Origin: an uncultured Eubacteriales bacterium
GTDB lineage: Bacteria > Bacillota > Clostridia > Monoglobales > Monoglobaceae
Length of the DNA stretch: 7,223 nucleotides
Direction of reading: 5' to 3'
NCBI GenBank assembly: GCA_905205855.1
Contig: CAJLFL010000094.1
Coordinates: 1-7,223 of the forward strand
Part shown: positions 1-6,077 of the stretch, one piece after another
Layout: the number at the start of each line of letters is the position of its first letter
Numbering within the stretch: the first letter of the stretch is position 1
The notes under the pieces: model-generated
Seen by the model: only the letters and a program-made list of their open reading frames with translations
Database searches by the model: none
What the model was told of the DNA's origin: nothing
Program-made: the position numbers and the translations under genes

Positions 1-195
1 ATAGGCGTTGTTAAAGAGGGCGATATTATAAGTATAAATATACCCGAAAACAAGCTGGAGCTTTTGGTTGATAAAGCAGAACTTGACAAGCGTATGGCTG
101 ATTTTGTTCCAAAGACAAAAGAGCTGTCGGGTTATTTAAAGCGTTATTCCGCATTGGTTTCAAGCGGTGCAAAGGGCGCAATACTGAACAAATAA
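1..195 (+). CDS. ilvD: Dihydroxy-acid dehydratase, C-terminal fragment
   Basis: This is the last 64 codons of a gene that begins before the window, ending at TAA (193-195). The visible protein starts IGVVKEGDIISINIP and ends GYLKRYSALVSSGAKGAILNK, interrupted by a KLELLVDKAEL segment. The VKEGDIISI-IP-KLEL core and the GYL-RY-LV-S-GA-L tail are the conserved C-terminal end of the IlvD/Edd family in its IlvD form. IlvD is a cytoplasmic iron-sulfur enzyme that dehydrates 2,3-dihydroxy-acids to 2-keto acids in valine, leucine and isoleucine synthesis. The iron-sulfur ligands lie upstream and cannot be checked here. Codon use is mixed (GGC, GTT, GAT), in contrast to the purine-rich operon downstream. 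A hairpin follows 13 bases after the stop, which suggests the end of a transcript. Confidence 0.93.
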   Translation: MGVVKEGDIISINIPENKLELLVDKAELDKRMADFVPKTKELSGYLKRYSALVSSGAKGAILNK

Positions 196-208
196 TAAAA
201 AACTTTTT

Positions 209-228
209 GCGGCGTCTTTTGGCGCCGC
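209..228 (+). terminator. Hairpin after ilvD, probable terminator
   Basis: GCGGCGTC and GGCGCCGC form an 8-pair stem (one G-U pair) around a TTTT loop. A run of A/T bases precedes it and ATATTTGTAT follows. The stem is strong but the T tract is weak, so termination may be partial and some transcription may continue into the ATPase gene at 250. Confidence 0.55.
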
Positions 229-249
229 ATATTTGTATGGGATGATATA

Positions 250-1599
250 ATGAATAACAAACTTAAAGATATTTCAATCGAATTACATTCTCTGGCAGTG
301 TTTCATAACCTTCTCGGCGATCCGGTTATAAGCGCGCTGCTTAAATACTTTGATGTCTGCGACAAAGAGCCGCAGACCGAGGCGGTTGCCGCATATACGC
401 AAATAGCGTCAAGACTGTATGAGGCAAAGACGGATAACCTCAGCCGATATATACAGGGGATAGTAAATGATGATGAGAATGTTTATCTCCGCAGCGTGGG
501 CGCGGGAGAAGAACTGCCAAAGCTGCTTGTCCGCAGCGTAGAGGAGGAATTAAAAATTCTGCAGAACCTCTCAGAGCTTACACCTGAGTTTTTGCGAAGC
601 ACACTTGAATGGAGAGGCTTTCTGCCGCAGTGGCAAACGGAAAGACTTGACATTGCAGCAGATTATGCGTGCCGTACAAAAGATATCGGCAAGTACGGAT
701 ACGGTATATATGCACGGTACCATATGTTCTATCTTGACGGCGCAAAGGGAATAGTCCCGGTTTGCAATCCCGATACGACAAGGCTGTCGGATCTGGCGGA
801 TTATGAGAGAGAAAAAAAGCTTATACTCGACAATACGCGTGCGCTTCTTGACGGAAAGCCGGCGGCGAATATTCTGTTGACGGGTGATGCAGGCACCGGC
901 AAGTCGTCAACTATAAAAGCTGTTGCAAACGAGCTGTACCGCGAGGGACTGAGAATCCTTGAGGTACGGAAGGAGCAGCTGCATCAAATACCGGCTATAC
1001 TGGACGAGCTTACGGTGAATCCGCTTAAATTTATCCTGTTTATAGATGATTTGTCATTTACAAAGGATGATGACGACTTCAGCGCGCTGAAAGCAATTCT
1101 GGAAGGCTCTGTGTCTGCAAAGTCGCAGAATGTTGCCATATATGCAACAAGCAACCGCCGTCATTTGGTAAAGGAAACCTTCTCTGACAGGCAGGGTGAT
1201 GAGATTCATCTTAACGATACCATGCAGGAGATAATTTCCCTTTCAGAGCGTTTCGGACTGCAGATTACATTTAGCCGTCCCGATAAAAATACCTATCTTG
1301 ATATAGTTCATACACTTGCGGCATCAAAATATATCATGATGAGTACAGAAGAACTTGATAAAGCGGCAGAGCAGTTTGCTCTTGCGCGCGGAACGCGCTC
1401 GGCGCGCGCTGCACGGCAGTTTGTTGACCGTCTTATCACAAACTTATCATTATATGCCGCAGGTTTGCCTGACGGCATCGGAATACCGCCCCGTTTTTCT
1501 GAAATGAACCCAAAAGGTGATGCTTTTGTGGTGCATATCACTGCAGACGGGGCGTTTTTTCATGCTTTTTTTGGATTTTTCGGTATTTTCGTAAGTTAG
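250..1599 (+). CDS. DUF815-family P-loop ATPase (AAA-like)
   Basis: This 449-residue protein belongs to the DUF815 ATP-binding family, common in Clostridia and without a settled function. A helical N-terminal region (about 1-180) precedes an AAA-like ATPase core. The Walker A loop GDAGTGKS is at 212-219, Walker B FILFIDD at 261-267 followed by LSF, and a sensor-1-like segment YATSNRRHLV at 298-307. The SLSERFGLQITF segment (330-341) and the TRSARAARQFVD segment (382-393) fit the family's C-terminal helical part. The start ATG has only a weak GGGATG-type ribosome site, but the first residues fit the family. There is no signal peptide or membrane segment, so the protein is cytoplasmic. The last 40 or so residues, ending in a Phe-rich GAFFHAFFGFFGIF tail, look like translated terminator sequence and may be a recent extension after loss of an earlier stop. 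The family is clear; the biological role is not. Confidence 0.85.
   Translation: MNNKLKDISIELHSLAVFHNLLGDPVISALLKYFDVCDKEPQTEAVAAYTQIASRLYEAKTDNLSRYIQGIVNDDENVYLRSVGAGEELPKLLVRSVEEELKILQNLSELTPEFLRSTLEWRGFLPQWQTERLDIAADYACRTKDIGKYGYGIYARYHMFYLDGAKGIVPVCNPDTTRLSDLADYEREKKLILDNTRALLDGKPAANILLTGDAGTGKSSTIKAVANELYREGLRILEVRKEQLHQIPAILDELTVNPLKFILFIDDLSFTKDDDDFSALKAILEGSVSAKSQNVAIYATSNRRHLVKETFSDRQGDEIHLNDTMQEIISLSERFGLQITFSRPDKNTYLDIVHTLAASKYIMMSTEELDKAAEQFALARGTRSARAARQFVDRLITNLSLYAAGLPDGIGIPPRFSEMNPKGDAFVVHITADGAFFHAFFGFFGIFVS
1456..1476 (+). repeat. Hairpin inside the 3' end of the ATPase gene
   Basis: GCCGCAGG pairs with CCTG-A-CGGC around a TTTG loop, giving 8 pairs with one bulged A. It lies just after the conserved part of the ATPase and before the larger inverted repeat at 1487-1554. 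The cluster looks more like a 3' untranslated region than coding sequence. Confidence 0.45.
1487..1560 (+). terminator. Inverted repeat plus T6 inside the ATPase 3' end
   Basis: CGCCCCGT (1487-1494) is a perfect inverted repeat of ACGGGGCG (1547-1554), followed at once by TTTTTT (1555-1560). The 52-base loop has its own weak stem (GTGATGC at 1517-1523 with GC-AT-ATCAC at 1533-1541). T-rich DNA continues to about 1590. The GC stem plus U tract suits an intrinsic terminator, but the large loop makes this moderate evidence. It lies inside the open frame, which is odd in itself. Confidence 0.4.
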
Positions 1600-1624
1600 C
1601 AAACAATTATCATAAGTTTTCATA

Positions 1625-1653
1625 TTGTCCGCCATATGATATGGTGTTATCAT
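1625..1653 (+). promoter_or_regulatory. Candidate promoter of the phosphorylase-HAD operon
   Basis: TTGTCC (1625-1630) and TATCAT (1648-1653) are separated by exactly 17 bases, resembling a vegetative sigma promoter with two mismatches in each box. It lies about 30 bases before the start of the phosphorylase gene. The spacer holds the perfect palindrome at 1632-1644, so a repressor could cover the promoter. Confidence 0.45.
1632..1644 (+). promoter_or_regulatory. Palindrome, candidate operator
   Basis: CCATAT-G-ATATGG is a perfect 13-base palindrome between the candidate -35 and -10 boxes. It is flanked by two copies of TTATCATAA, at 1607-1615 and 1647-1655, exactly 40 bases apart, the second overlapping the -10 box. 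This layout fits control by a dimeric regulator. No regulator gene is visible nearby. Confidence 0.4.
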
Positions 1654-1684
1654 AAAGCATAGAAAACCGAAAAGGAGAAAATAA

Positions 1685-2860
1685 ATGACAAGGGAATATT
1701 TTGAAGCAAGGAAAAAGGAAGTATTGGAGAATCACCGAAAGGTGACGGAAAGGGTAAACCGGAAAAAGGCGAGCATAAACGGAATATTCAACAGATATGA
1801 GTACCCGGCGCTGATGAGAGAGGATATACCGCTGAACTGGAGATTTGATTATTCGTATGAGAGGAATCCGATGTTTTTGGAGAGAATCCGTGTAAATGCG
1901 GTAATGAATGCAGGGGCGATATACATAGACGGAAAGTATGTGCTTGTTGCAAGAATAGAGGGAAATGACAGAAAGTCATTTTTTGCGGTAGCGGAGAGCG
2001 AAAACGGAGTAGACGGTTTTAAGTTCAGAGAGAAGCCGATAGAACTGCCGAGAATATCGGAGGAGGAAACAAACGTATATGATATGCGTCTTACGCAGCA
2101 CGAGGACGGATGGATATACGGACTGTTCTGCTCAGAGAGAAAGGATACAAGCGTGGATGATACATCATCAGCGGTGGCAAAGTGCGGAATAGTAAGGACA
2201 AAGGACTTAAACAGCTGGGAAAGACTGCCTGACCTGGTATCACCAAATCAGCAGAGGAACGTAACATTGCATCCGGAGTATGTGTACGGAAAGTATTTGC
2301 TGTATACACGGCCGTCGGACGGATTTATAGATGTAGGAAGCGGCGGAGGAATAGGAGCAGCATTGGTAGAGACAATGGAGCATGCGGAGATAAAGGAAGA
2401 AAAGATAATAGATCCGAGAATATATCATACGATAAAAGAGGTAAAGAACGGAGAGGGAGCAACACCGATAAAGACAAAGGAGGGATGGCTGCATATAGCG
2501 CATGGAGTAAGAAACCATGCAACGGGACTTAGATATGTACTGTATTGCTTTATGACATCACTGGAGGATCCGACAAAGATAATCTATGAGCCGGGCGGAT
2601 ATTTTGTAGCGCCGAAGGGAGCAGAGCGAGACGGAGATGTATCGGGGTGCATATTCAGCAACGGAGCAATAGCAGATGAAAAAGGAAACCTGTATGTATA
2701 CTATGCGTCAAGTGATACGCGTCTTCAGGTAATATCAACGACAATAGAAAAGATGGTGGATTATTGCAAAAACACACCGGCAGACGGATATAACACGCAT
2801 GCAAGTGTGGAGGCAATATGCCGGCTGATAGAAGCAAACAAGGGATATTATACTGAGTAA
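1685..2860 (+). CDS. 4-O-beta-D-mannosyl-D-glucose phosphorylase (GH130)
   Basis: This 391-residue protein matches family GH130, subfamily 1, along its full length. It should catalyse mannosyl-beta-1,4-glucose + phosphate to alpha-mannose 1-phosphate + glucose in the cytoplasm, a step in beta-mannan use after mannobiose is epimerised to mannosylglucose. Typical segments are NAVMNAGAI (71-79), YVLVARIEGNDRKSFFAVAES (85-105), NVYDMRLTQHEDGWIYGLFC (130-149), QQRNVTLHPE, the Gly-rich stretch after GFIDVGSGGGIG, YHTIKEVKNG, GWLHIAHGVRN and IYEPGGYF. Asp133 in the YDMRLT motif aligns with the family's catalytic acid; the Arg and His residues in QQRN and AHGVRN are likely phosphate or sugar ligands. 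The start is fixed by AAAGGAG shortly before the ATG. The HAD gene follows after 12 bases, so the two are almost certainly cotranscribed. Codon use is extreme: Ile is nearly always ATA, Gly GGA, Arg AGA. The family is near certain and the exact substrate very likely. Confidence 0.92.
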   Translation: MTREYFEARKKEVLENHRKVTERVNRKKASINGIFNRYEYPALMREDIPLNWRFDYSYERNPMFLERIRVNAVMNAGAIYIDGKYVLVARIEGNDRKSFFAVAESENGVDGFKFREKPIELPRISEEETNVYDMRLTQHEDGWIYGLFCSERKDTSVDDTSSAVAKCGIVRTKDLNSWERLPDLVSPNQQRNVTLHPEYVYGKYLLYTRPSDGFIDVGSGGGIGAALVETMEHAEIKEEKIIDPRIYHTIKEVKNGEGATPIKTKEGWLHIAHGVRNHATGLRYVLYCFMTSLEDPTKIIYEPGGYFVAPKGAERDGDVSGCIFSNGAIADEKGNLYVYYASSDTRLQVISTTIEKMVDYCKNTPADGYNTHASVEAICRLIEANKGYYTE

Positions 2861-2872
2861 AGGAGAAAAAAG

Positions 2873-3829
2873 ATGCTGAGTGTAAGGGACACAAAAAGCG
2901 AAATAGTAATCAATGGATTTGAAACAAGAGAGATAAGATATGCGTTTCATGATATAGACGGAACACATTCGCTGATAAGAGAATGGCCGCCGGTGATGAG
3001 CATATGTCTGTATGATGTGATAGAAAACGGATTGCCGGAGGACTTTGACAGCAAGGAAAATGAAAGATGGCTGATAGAACTTGCCGGGAAAGAGAAGCAC
3101 GAGGAAACGGATAAGTTTTGTGTAGAATCGGCAGGACTGTCGGCGCTGACGCAGATGGAATGGGCGATACGCCGCGGAGTGGAAGAAGGAACGATAGAGG
3201 TAAGCTGTGACGAGAAAACAAATACAGAGATAATAAAGAGAATCTGGTCGGGAGAGGAATATTATGATGATTTGCCCGAAACAGAGGAAATGACAGAGAT
3301 GCTGAAGGAGCAGACGCCGCGGCTGTTTAAGCTGTATGAGGCGGTGCTTAACGGATACTGCCGTGATAAGAATCTTGAGATAGCTAAGAAAGAGCCGGAG
3401 AGGTTTAGAGTAGCAGGGTCAATGGAGTTTATGAAGTATCTGAAGGATAAAGGAGTAAAGAATTACTTTGTAACGGGAGCAGTAGTGGAAAAAGGCACAG
3501 GAATGTATGAGGAAGTAGAAACACTCGGCTATAAAATCGGAGAAGGAGAGATAATAGAGGAGATAATCGGTTCGACATGGACAGAGAAAATGCCGAAGGA
3601 TATGGTAATGAAGAAGCTGCTGAAGGAGCTGAAGGCAGACGGGAAAAACGTACTGGTGGTAGGTGACGGAAGAGCAGAGATTTCAGCGGGAGCAGAGATG
3701 GGAAGCGTGGTTATAAGCCGCTTGCCAAAGACAGCTGAGTATCAGAGAGAGCTGCACAAGGAGCTTGGCAGCAATGTCATTATAGAGGATTATCTTGATA
3801 AAAACCTTTACGATTTATTTGAGGGATAA
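2873..3829 (+). CDS. HAD-superfamily hydrolase, probable sugar-phosphate phosphatase or mutase
   Basis: This 318-residue protein has the HAD motifs in order: motif I HDIDGT with nucleophile Asp27 and acid/base Asp29; motif II VTG with Thr201; a likely motif III Lys at 242 in MPKD; and motif IV VVGDGRAEISAGAEMG (262-277), with Asp265 and Glu269 as probable magnesium ligands. The roughly 160 residues between motifs I and II are a large C1-type cap, mainly acidic and helical, which sets substrate choice. There is no signal peptide, so it acts in the cytoplasm. It lies 12 bases after the GH130 gene behind its own AGGAG site and shares its purine-rich codon bias. Linkage suggests an organic phosphate tied to mannosylglucose use, such as mannose 1-phosphate, but that is inference. 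A phosphomutase role is also possible. Codon choice becomes more ordinary over the last 35 or so codons. Confidence 0.75.
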   Translation: MLSVRDTKSEIVINGFETREIRYAFHDIDGTHSLIREWPPVMSICLYDVIENGLPEDFDSKENERWLIELAGKEKHEETDKFCVESAGLSALTQMEWAIRRGVEEGTIEVSCDEKTNTEIIKRIWSGEEYYDDLPETEEMTEMLKEQTPRLFKLYEAVLNGYCRDKNLEIAKKEPERFRVAGSMEFMKYLKDKGVKNYFVTGAVVEKGTGMYEEVETLGYKIGEGEIIEEIIGSTWTEKMPKDMVMKKLLKELKADGKNVLVVGDGRAEISAGAEMGSVVISRLPKTAEYQRELHKELGSNVIIEDYLDKNLYDLFEG

Positions 3830-3840
3830 TATAAATGGGG

Positions 3841-3892
3841 CGCCCCTGCGAAACCAAACAACACATGATGTATGCACAATCCCGCAGGGGCG
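3841..3892. repeat. 10-bp perfect inverted repeat, REP-like
   Basis: CGCCCCTGCG (3841-3850) is perfectly inverted at 3883-3892 (CGCAGGGGCG), with a 32-base loop. The left arm also belongs to a 10-base palindrome, GGGGCGCCCC (3837-3846). The element begins 7 bases after the HAD stop codon, has no T tract, and looks like a dispersed intergenic palindromic repeat. A 60-codon open frame across it (3835-4017) has no features of a real gene. Confidence 0.6.
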
Positions 3893-3907
3893 GATGCCTA
3901 TCCGCCC
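3888..3907. repeat. 8-bp hairpin overlapping the previous repeat
   Basis: GGGCGGAT-GCCT-ATCCGCCC is a perfect 8-pair hairpin with a 4-base loop. Its left arm shares bases 3888-3892 with the right arm of the 3841-3892 inverted repeat, so RNA cannot form both fully at once. A smaller hairpin, AAACAA-ATA-TTGTTT (3909-3923), follows directly. Confidence 0.6.
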
Positions 3908-4013
3908 GAAACAAATATTGTTTGTGTCTATGCAATTTTTGGATGAATTGTAAAGCAAAAGATTATAAATGTATTATATTCTCTTATAATTTACAAAAAG
4001 ATGGGAAAAATAC

Positions 4014-4043
4014 TTGACAAACAGTTTAAGAATATGCTATACT
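4014..4043 (+). promoter_or_regulatory. Promoter of the tRNA-Ser pair
   Basis: A perfect -35 box TTGACA (4014-4019) and TATACT (4038-4043) are 18 bases apart. The preceding A/T-rich stretch (about 3948-4012) could act as an UP element; it contains TTGTAAA at 3948-3954 inverted as TTTACAA at 3990-3996. Transcription would start near 4050, about 28 bases before the first tRNA. Confidence 0.8.
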
Positions 4044-4077
4044 TTATTAGTCGCACTTAGGCGATGTTGTTTGGTAT

Positions 4078-4164
4078 GGAGAGGTGTCCGAGTGGTTTAA
4101 GGAGCTAGTCTTGAAAACTAGTGATGCGAAAGCACCCAGAGTTCGAATCTCTGCCTCTCCGCCA
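4078..4164 (+). tRNA. tRNA-Ser (anticodon TGA)
   Basis: This is an 87-base class II tRNA. The acceptor arms GGAGAGG (4078-4084) and CCTCTCC (4154-4160) pair fully, with discriminator G4161 and encoded CCA (4162-4164). The anticodon stem CTAGT/ACTAG encloses CTTGAAA with anticodon TGA at 4112-4114. The long variable arm (GATGCGAAAGCACC region) and the T arm with GTTCGAATC are typical of serine tRNA. Confidence 0.97.
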
Positions 4165-4188
4165 CTTTAATTTAATATTTTTAAATTC

Positions 4189-4280
4189 GGAGAAGTACTC
4201 AAGTTGGCCGAAGAGGCGCCCCTGCTAAGGGTGTAGGTCGGGAAACCGGCGCGAGGGTTCAAATCCCTCCTTCTCCGCCA
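4189..4280 (+). tRNA. tRNA-Ser (anticodon GCT)
   Basis: This is a 92-base class II tRNA. The acceptor arms GGAGAAG (4189-4195) and CTTCTCC (4270-4276) pair fully, followed by G4277 and encoded CCA (4278-4280). The anticodon loop TGCTAAG, between CCCC and GGGTG, gives GCT at 4224-4226, which reads AGC and AGT. The long variable arm (GGTCGGGAAACCGGC region) confirms serine type. It lies 24 bases after the TGA tRNA and shares its promoter. Confidence 0.97.
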
Positions 4281-4285
4281 TTACA

Positions 4286-4319
4286 TAAATACACTTTTTT
4301 GGACAAGCAAGTGTATTTA
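4286..4319. repeat. 11-bp perfect inverted repeat at the tRNA/recombinase junction
   Basis: TAAATACACTT (4286-4296) and AAGTGTATTTA (4309-4319) are perfect inverted repeats around a 12-base loop. They start 5 bases after the tRNA CCA and end 29 bases before the recombinase stop codon. Neither strand has a T tract after the stem, so it is not a standard terminator. Its place at the probable element edge makes it a candidate recombination half-site pair (att) or element end. Confidence 0.5.
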
Positions 4320-4329
4320 CGGAACAGTT

Positions 4330-4374
4330 GAGGATATTGTTTGAGAAATCAAGCAATGTCCTCTTTCTCTTTTT
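4330..4374 (+). terminator. Terminator of the tRNA-Ser transcript
   Basis: On the plus strand 15 bases (4330-4344) pair completely with 4349-4363, using two G-U pairs, around a GAAA tetraloop, and are followed by TTTCTCTTTTT (4364-4374). On the minus strand the two wobble pairs become A-C mismatches and no T tract follows, so the signal is directional. The last codons and stop of the minus-strand recombinase lie inside this hairpin. Confidence 0.85.
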
Positions 4375-5989
4375 GCAAAAGATTTTTGATGAAACGGTAT
4401 TCAATTCTTATTTCCTGCGTTACATTTTCGCCGCTTCGGTCTTTTTCGTAAACGGTTATGCTTTCAACAAGTCCGAACACAGTTTCACGGTCAAGCTCCG
4501 TTATATTTTCATATCGACTAATCATATCAAGCCAATCGTTAATATTACTCTCGGTTTCGCTTATGTCGCAGAGTTTATTTTTGATAATTGGCAGTTTCTT
4601 TTCCAATTCTGCCTTTTCATCTGTGAAATTTTTCATAAGTCCAAGTGCAATATCTTCCGGCATTTTCCCCGTGCATTTATCTTCATATACGCATTTAATT
4701 CTATCGTTTAATTCAAGCAAGCGTGTTTCTATGTTTTTAATTTTTGTTTTTACACTACCCATTTCGCCACGATTGCTTTTCTTTAACGCCTTGTAAAGTT
4801 TATCTGCCAAATGTTCTCTTTCATTTACGGCAAGAGTTGCATAATTGCGTATATCATTTAGAATAAATGTGCTTATATGATCTTCGTCAATGTAATGTGA
4901 TGAGCAAGCCTTGCTGCCGTTGTTATTATACTTACTGCAACGGTACACACCCTTTTCACGGTCTTTTAACTGCTTACGCATATATGCCAAAGGCATACCA
5001 CAGTCTGCGCACTTTATAAGGCCTGAAAACAGACCTATCATATCGTTTTTTGTCCTCCTCACAACGGTATGGTGATGTCGGTTAAACCTTTTTTGAACTC
5101 TGTCCCATAATTCTTTTTCAACAAGAGCTTCGTGTGTATTTTCAACAACAATCCAATTTTCGGGTGAAACAGTCCGCATTTTCTTTGTTTTGAATGAAAC
5201 AACCTGCCGCTTACCCTGCACCATATTTCCTATGTACGCCTGATTTTTTAATAGTTGTGTTATCGTCGCACTGCCCCAAACATTTTTCTGTTCGGATAAT
5301 GGATTTGTCTTACCCTCTTTTTCATAATGATAAAATCTCGGTGTGCTTACACCTTCTTTGTTGAGTTTGTCCGCTATCATACGGGCACTGTCACCATTTG
5401 CAAAATCATTGAACAGCCTGCGTACAATAAATGCGGCTTCGTCATCAATTATAAGAATGTGCTTATCCTCCGGAGATTTCATATATCCGTACGGAGCTTG
5501 ACTACCCATAAACTTTCCCTGCTCAGCGCTTTTCTTTTTTACTTGTCGTACCTTTTTTGAAACTTGTTTTGGATAAATTTCGTTTAGTACGTGATGAAAA
5601 GCTGCTATGTCATTATCGTCTTTTATTGTGTCTATTCCGTCATTAACCGCAATAAACCTAATATCGTGTTCAATAAAGTATTCTTCGGTATAATATCCGG
5701 CTTCAACATAATTTCGTCCGAGTCTGGAAAGGTCCTTTGTAACAATGCAATTTATTCTGCCTATTTCGGCATCGTGAATCATTCTTTTGAAATCCGGTCT
5801 GTTAAAATTTGTGCCGGTATATCCGTCATCAATATAACAATCCTCTAATTTCCACCCCTTTTCATTTACATAGTCCATAAGAACTTGTCTTTGATTGGCA
5901 ATGCTCATACTTTCTAAGCTGCCGTTATGGTCATCTCTTGAAAGACGACAGTAAATACCCACATTATAATCATCATCGTGCATTAGCAT
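4349..5989 (-). CDS. Large serine recombinase (TnpX/TndX type)
   Basis: This 546-residue site-specific recombinase of the resolvase/invertase superfamily should excise and insert the mobile element through a serine-DNA intermediate. The N-terminal catalytic domain (about 8-150) has YCRLSRDD with nucleophile Ser17, the DGYTGTNFNRPDF segment (55-67) and KDLSRLGRN (85-93) with the active-site arginines. A recombinase DNA-binding domain follows (about 165-275, with GSQAPYGY at 162-169). A zinc ribbon uses Cys327, Cys330, Cys351 and Cys362. A coiled coil spans about 385-475, then a short C-terminal segment. Length fits the TnpX/TndX group. The start at 5989 has AGGAGGT eight bases upstream; a second ATG two codons later is also possible. 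The gene points toward the tRNA genes, and tnpW lies just upstream on the same strand. All visible catalytic residues are intact, so the enzyme is probably active. Confidence 0.95.
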   Translation of the reverse strand: MLMHDDDYNVGIYCRLSRDDHNGSLESMSIANQRQVLMDYVNEKGWKLEDCYIDDGYTGTNFNRPDFKRMIHDAEIGRINCIVTKDLSRLGRNYVEAGYYTEEYFIEHDIRFIAVNDGIDTIKDDNDIAAFHHVLNEIYPKQVSKKVRQVKKKSAEQGKFMGSQAPYGYMKSPEDKHILIIDDEAAFIVRRLFNDFANGDSARMIADKLNKEGVSTPRFYHYEKEGKTNPLSEQKNVWGSATITQLLKNQAYIGNMVQGKRQVVSFKTKKMRTVSPENWIVVENTHEALVEKELWDRVQKRFNRHHHTVVRRTKNDMIGLFSGLIKCADCGMPLAYMRKQLKDREKGVYRCSKYNNNGSKACSSHYIDEDHISTFILNDIRNYATLAVNEREHLADKLYKALKKSNRGEMGSVKTKIKNIETRLLELNDRIKCVYEDKCTGKMPEDIALGLMKNFTDEKAELEKKLPIIKNKLCDISETESNINDWLDMISRYENITELDRETVFGLVESITVYEKDRSGENVTQEIRIEYRFIKNLLQKEKEDIA

Positions 5990-5997
5990 AAATTATT

Positions 5998-6004
5998 ACC
6001 TCCT
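5998..6004 (-). promoter_or_regulatory. Ribosome binding site of the recombinase
   Basis: AGGAGGT on the minus strand is 8 bases before the ATG at 5989-5987 and supports that start over the in-frame ATG at 5983-5981. Confidence 0.8.
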
Positions 6005-6048
6005 ACAAAATGCAGGACAATGATATAATAGAATAATTGTATGGGTAT

Positions 6049-6077
6049 ATTATAACGCGCTTTATTTGTTTTGTCTA
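6049..6077 (-). promoter_or_regulatory. Candidate promoter of the recombinase gene
   Basis: On the minus strand, TAGACA (6077-6072) and a perfect TATAAT (6054-6049) are 17 bases apart. The -35 box overlaps the last codon and stop of tnpW (6077-6075), so the recombinase could be expressed apart from tnpW as well as by read-through from it. Confidence 0.6.

Noticed and set aside
1788..3221. Several long minus-strand open frames opposite the phosphorylase and HAD genes
   Set aside because: They are a by-product of the purine-rich coding strand, which leaves few stop codons on the other strand. The products are Leu/Ser/Pro-rich with no domain pattern or ribosome sites.
3835..4017. 60-codon plus-strand open frame after the HAD gene
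   Set aside because: It has no ribosome site, runs through the palindromic repeats into the tRNA promoter -35 box, and its Cys/Arg-rich product resembles no family I know.
4286..4319. The 11-bp inverted repeat as the tRNA terminator
   Set aside because: No T tract follows the stem on either strand, and a much better terminator lies just downstream at 4330-4374.
4328..5848. Plus-strand open frames opposite the recombinase gene
   Set aside because: The minus-strand recombinase is intact with all motifs, while the plus-strand products are Phe/Ser/Ile-rich with no recognisable domain.
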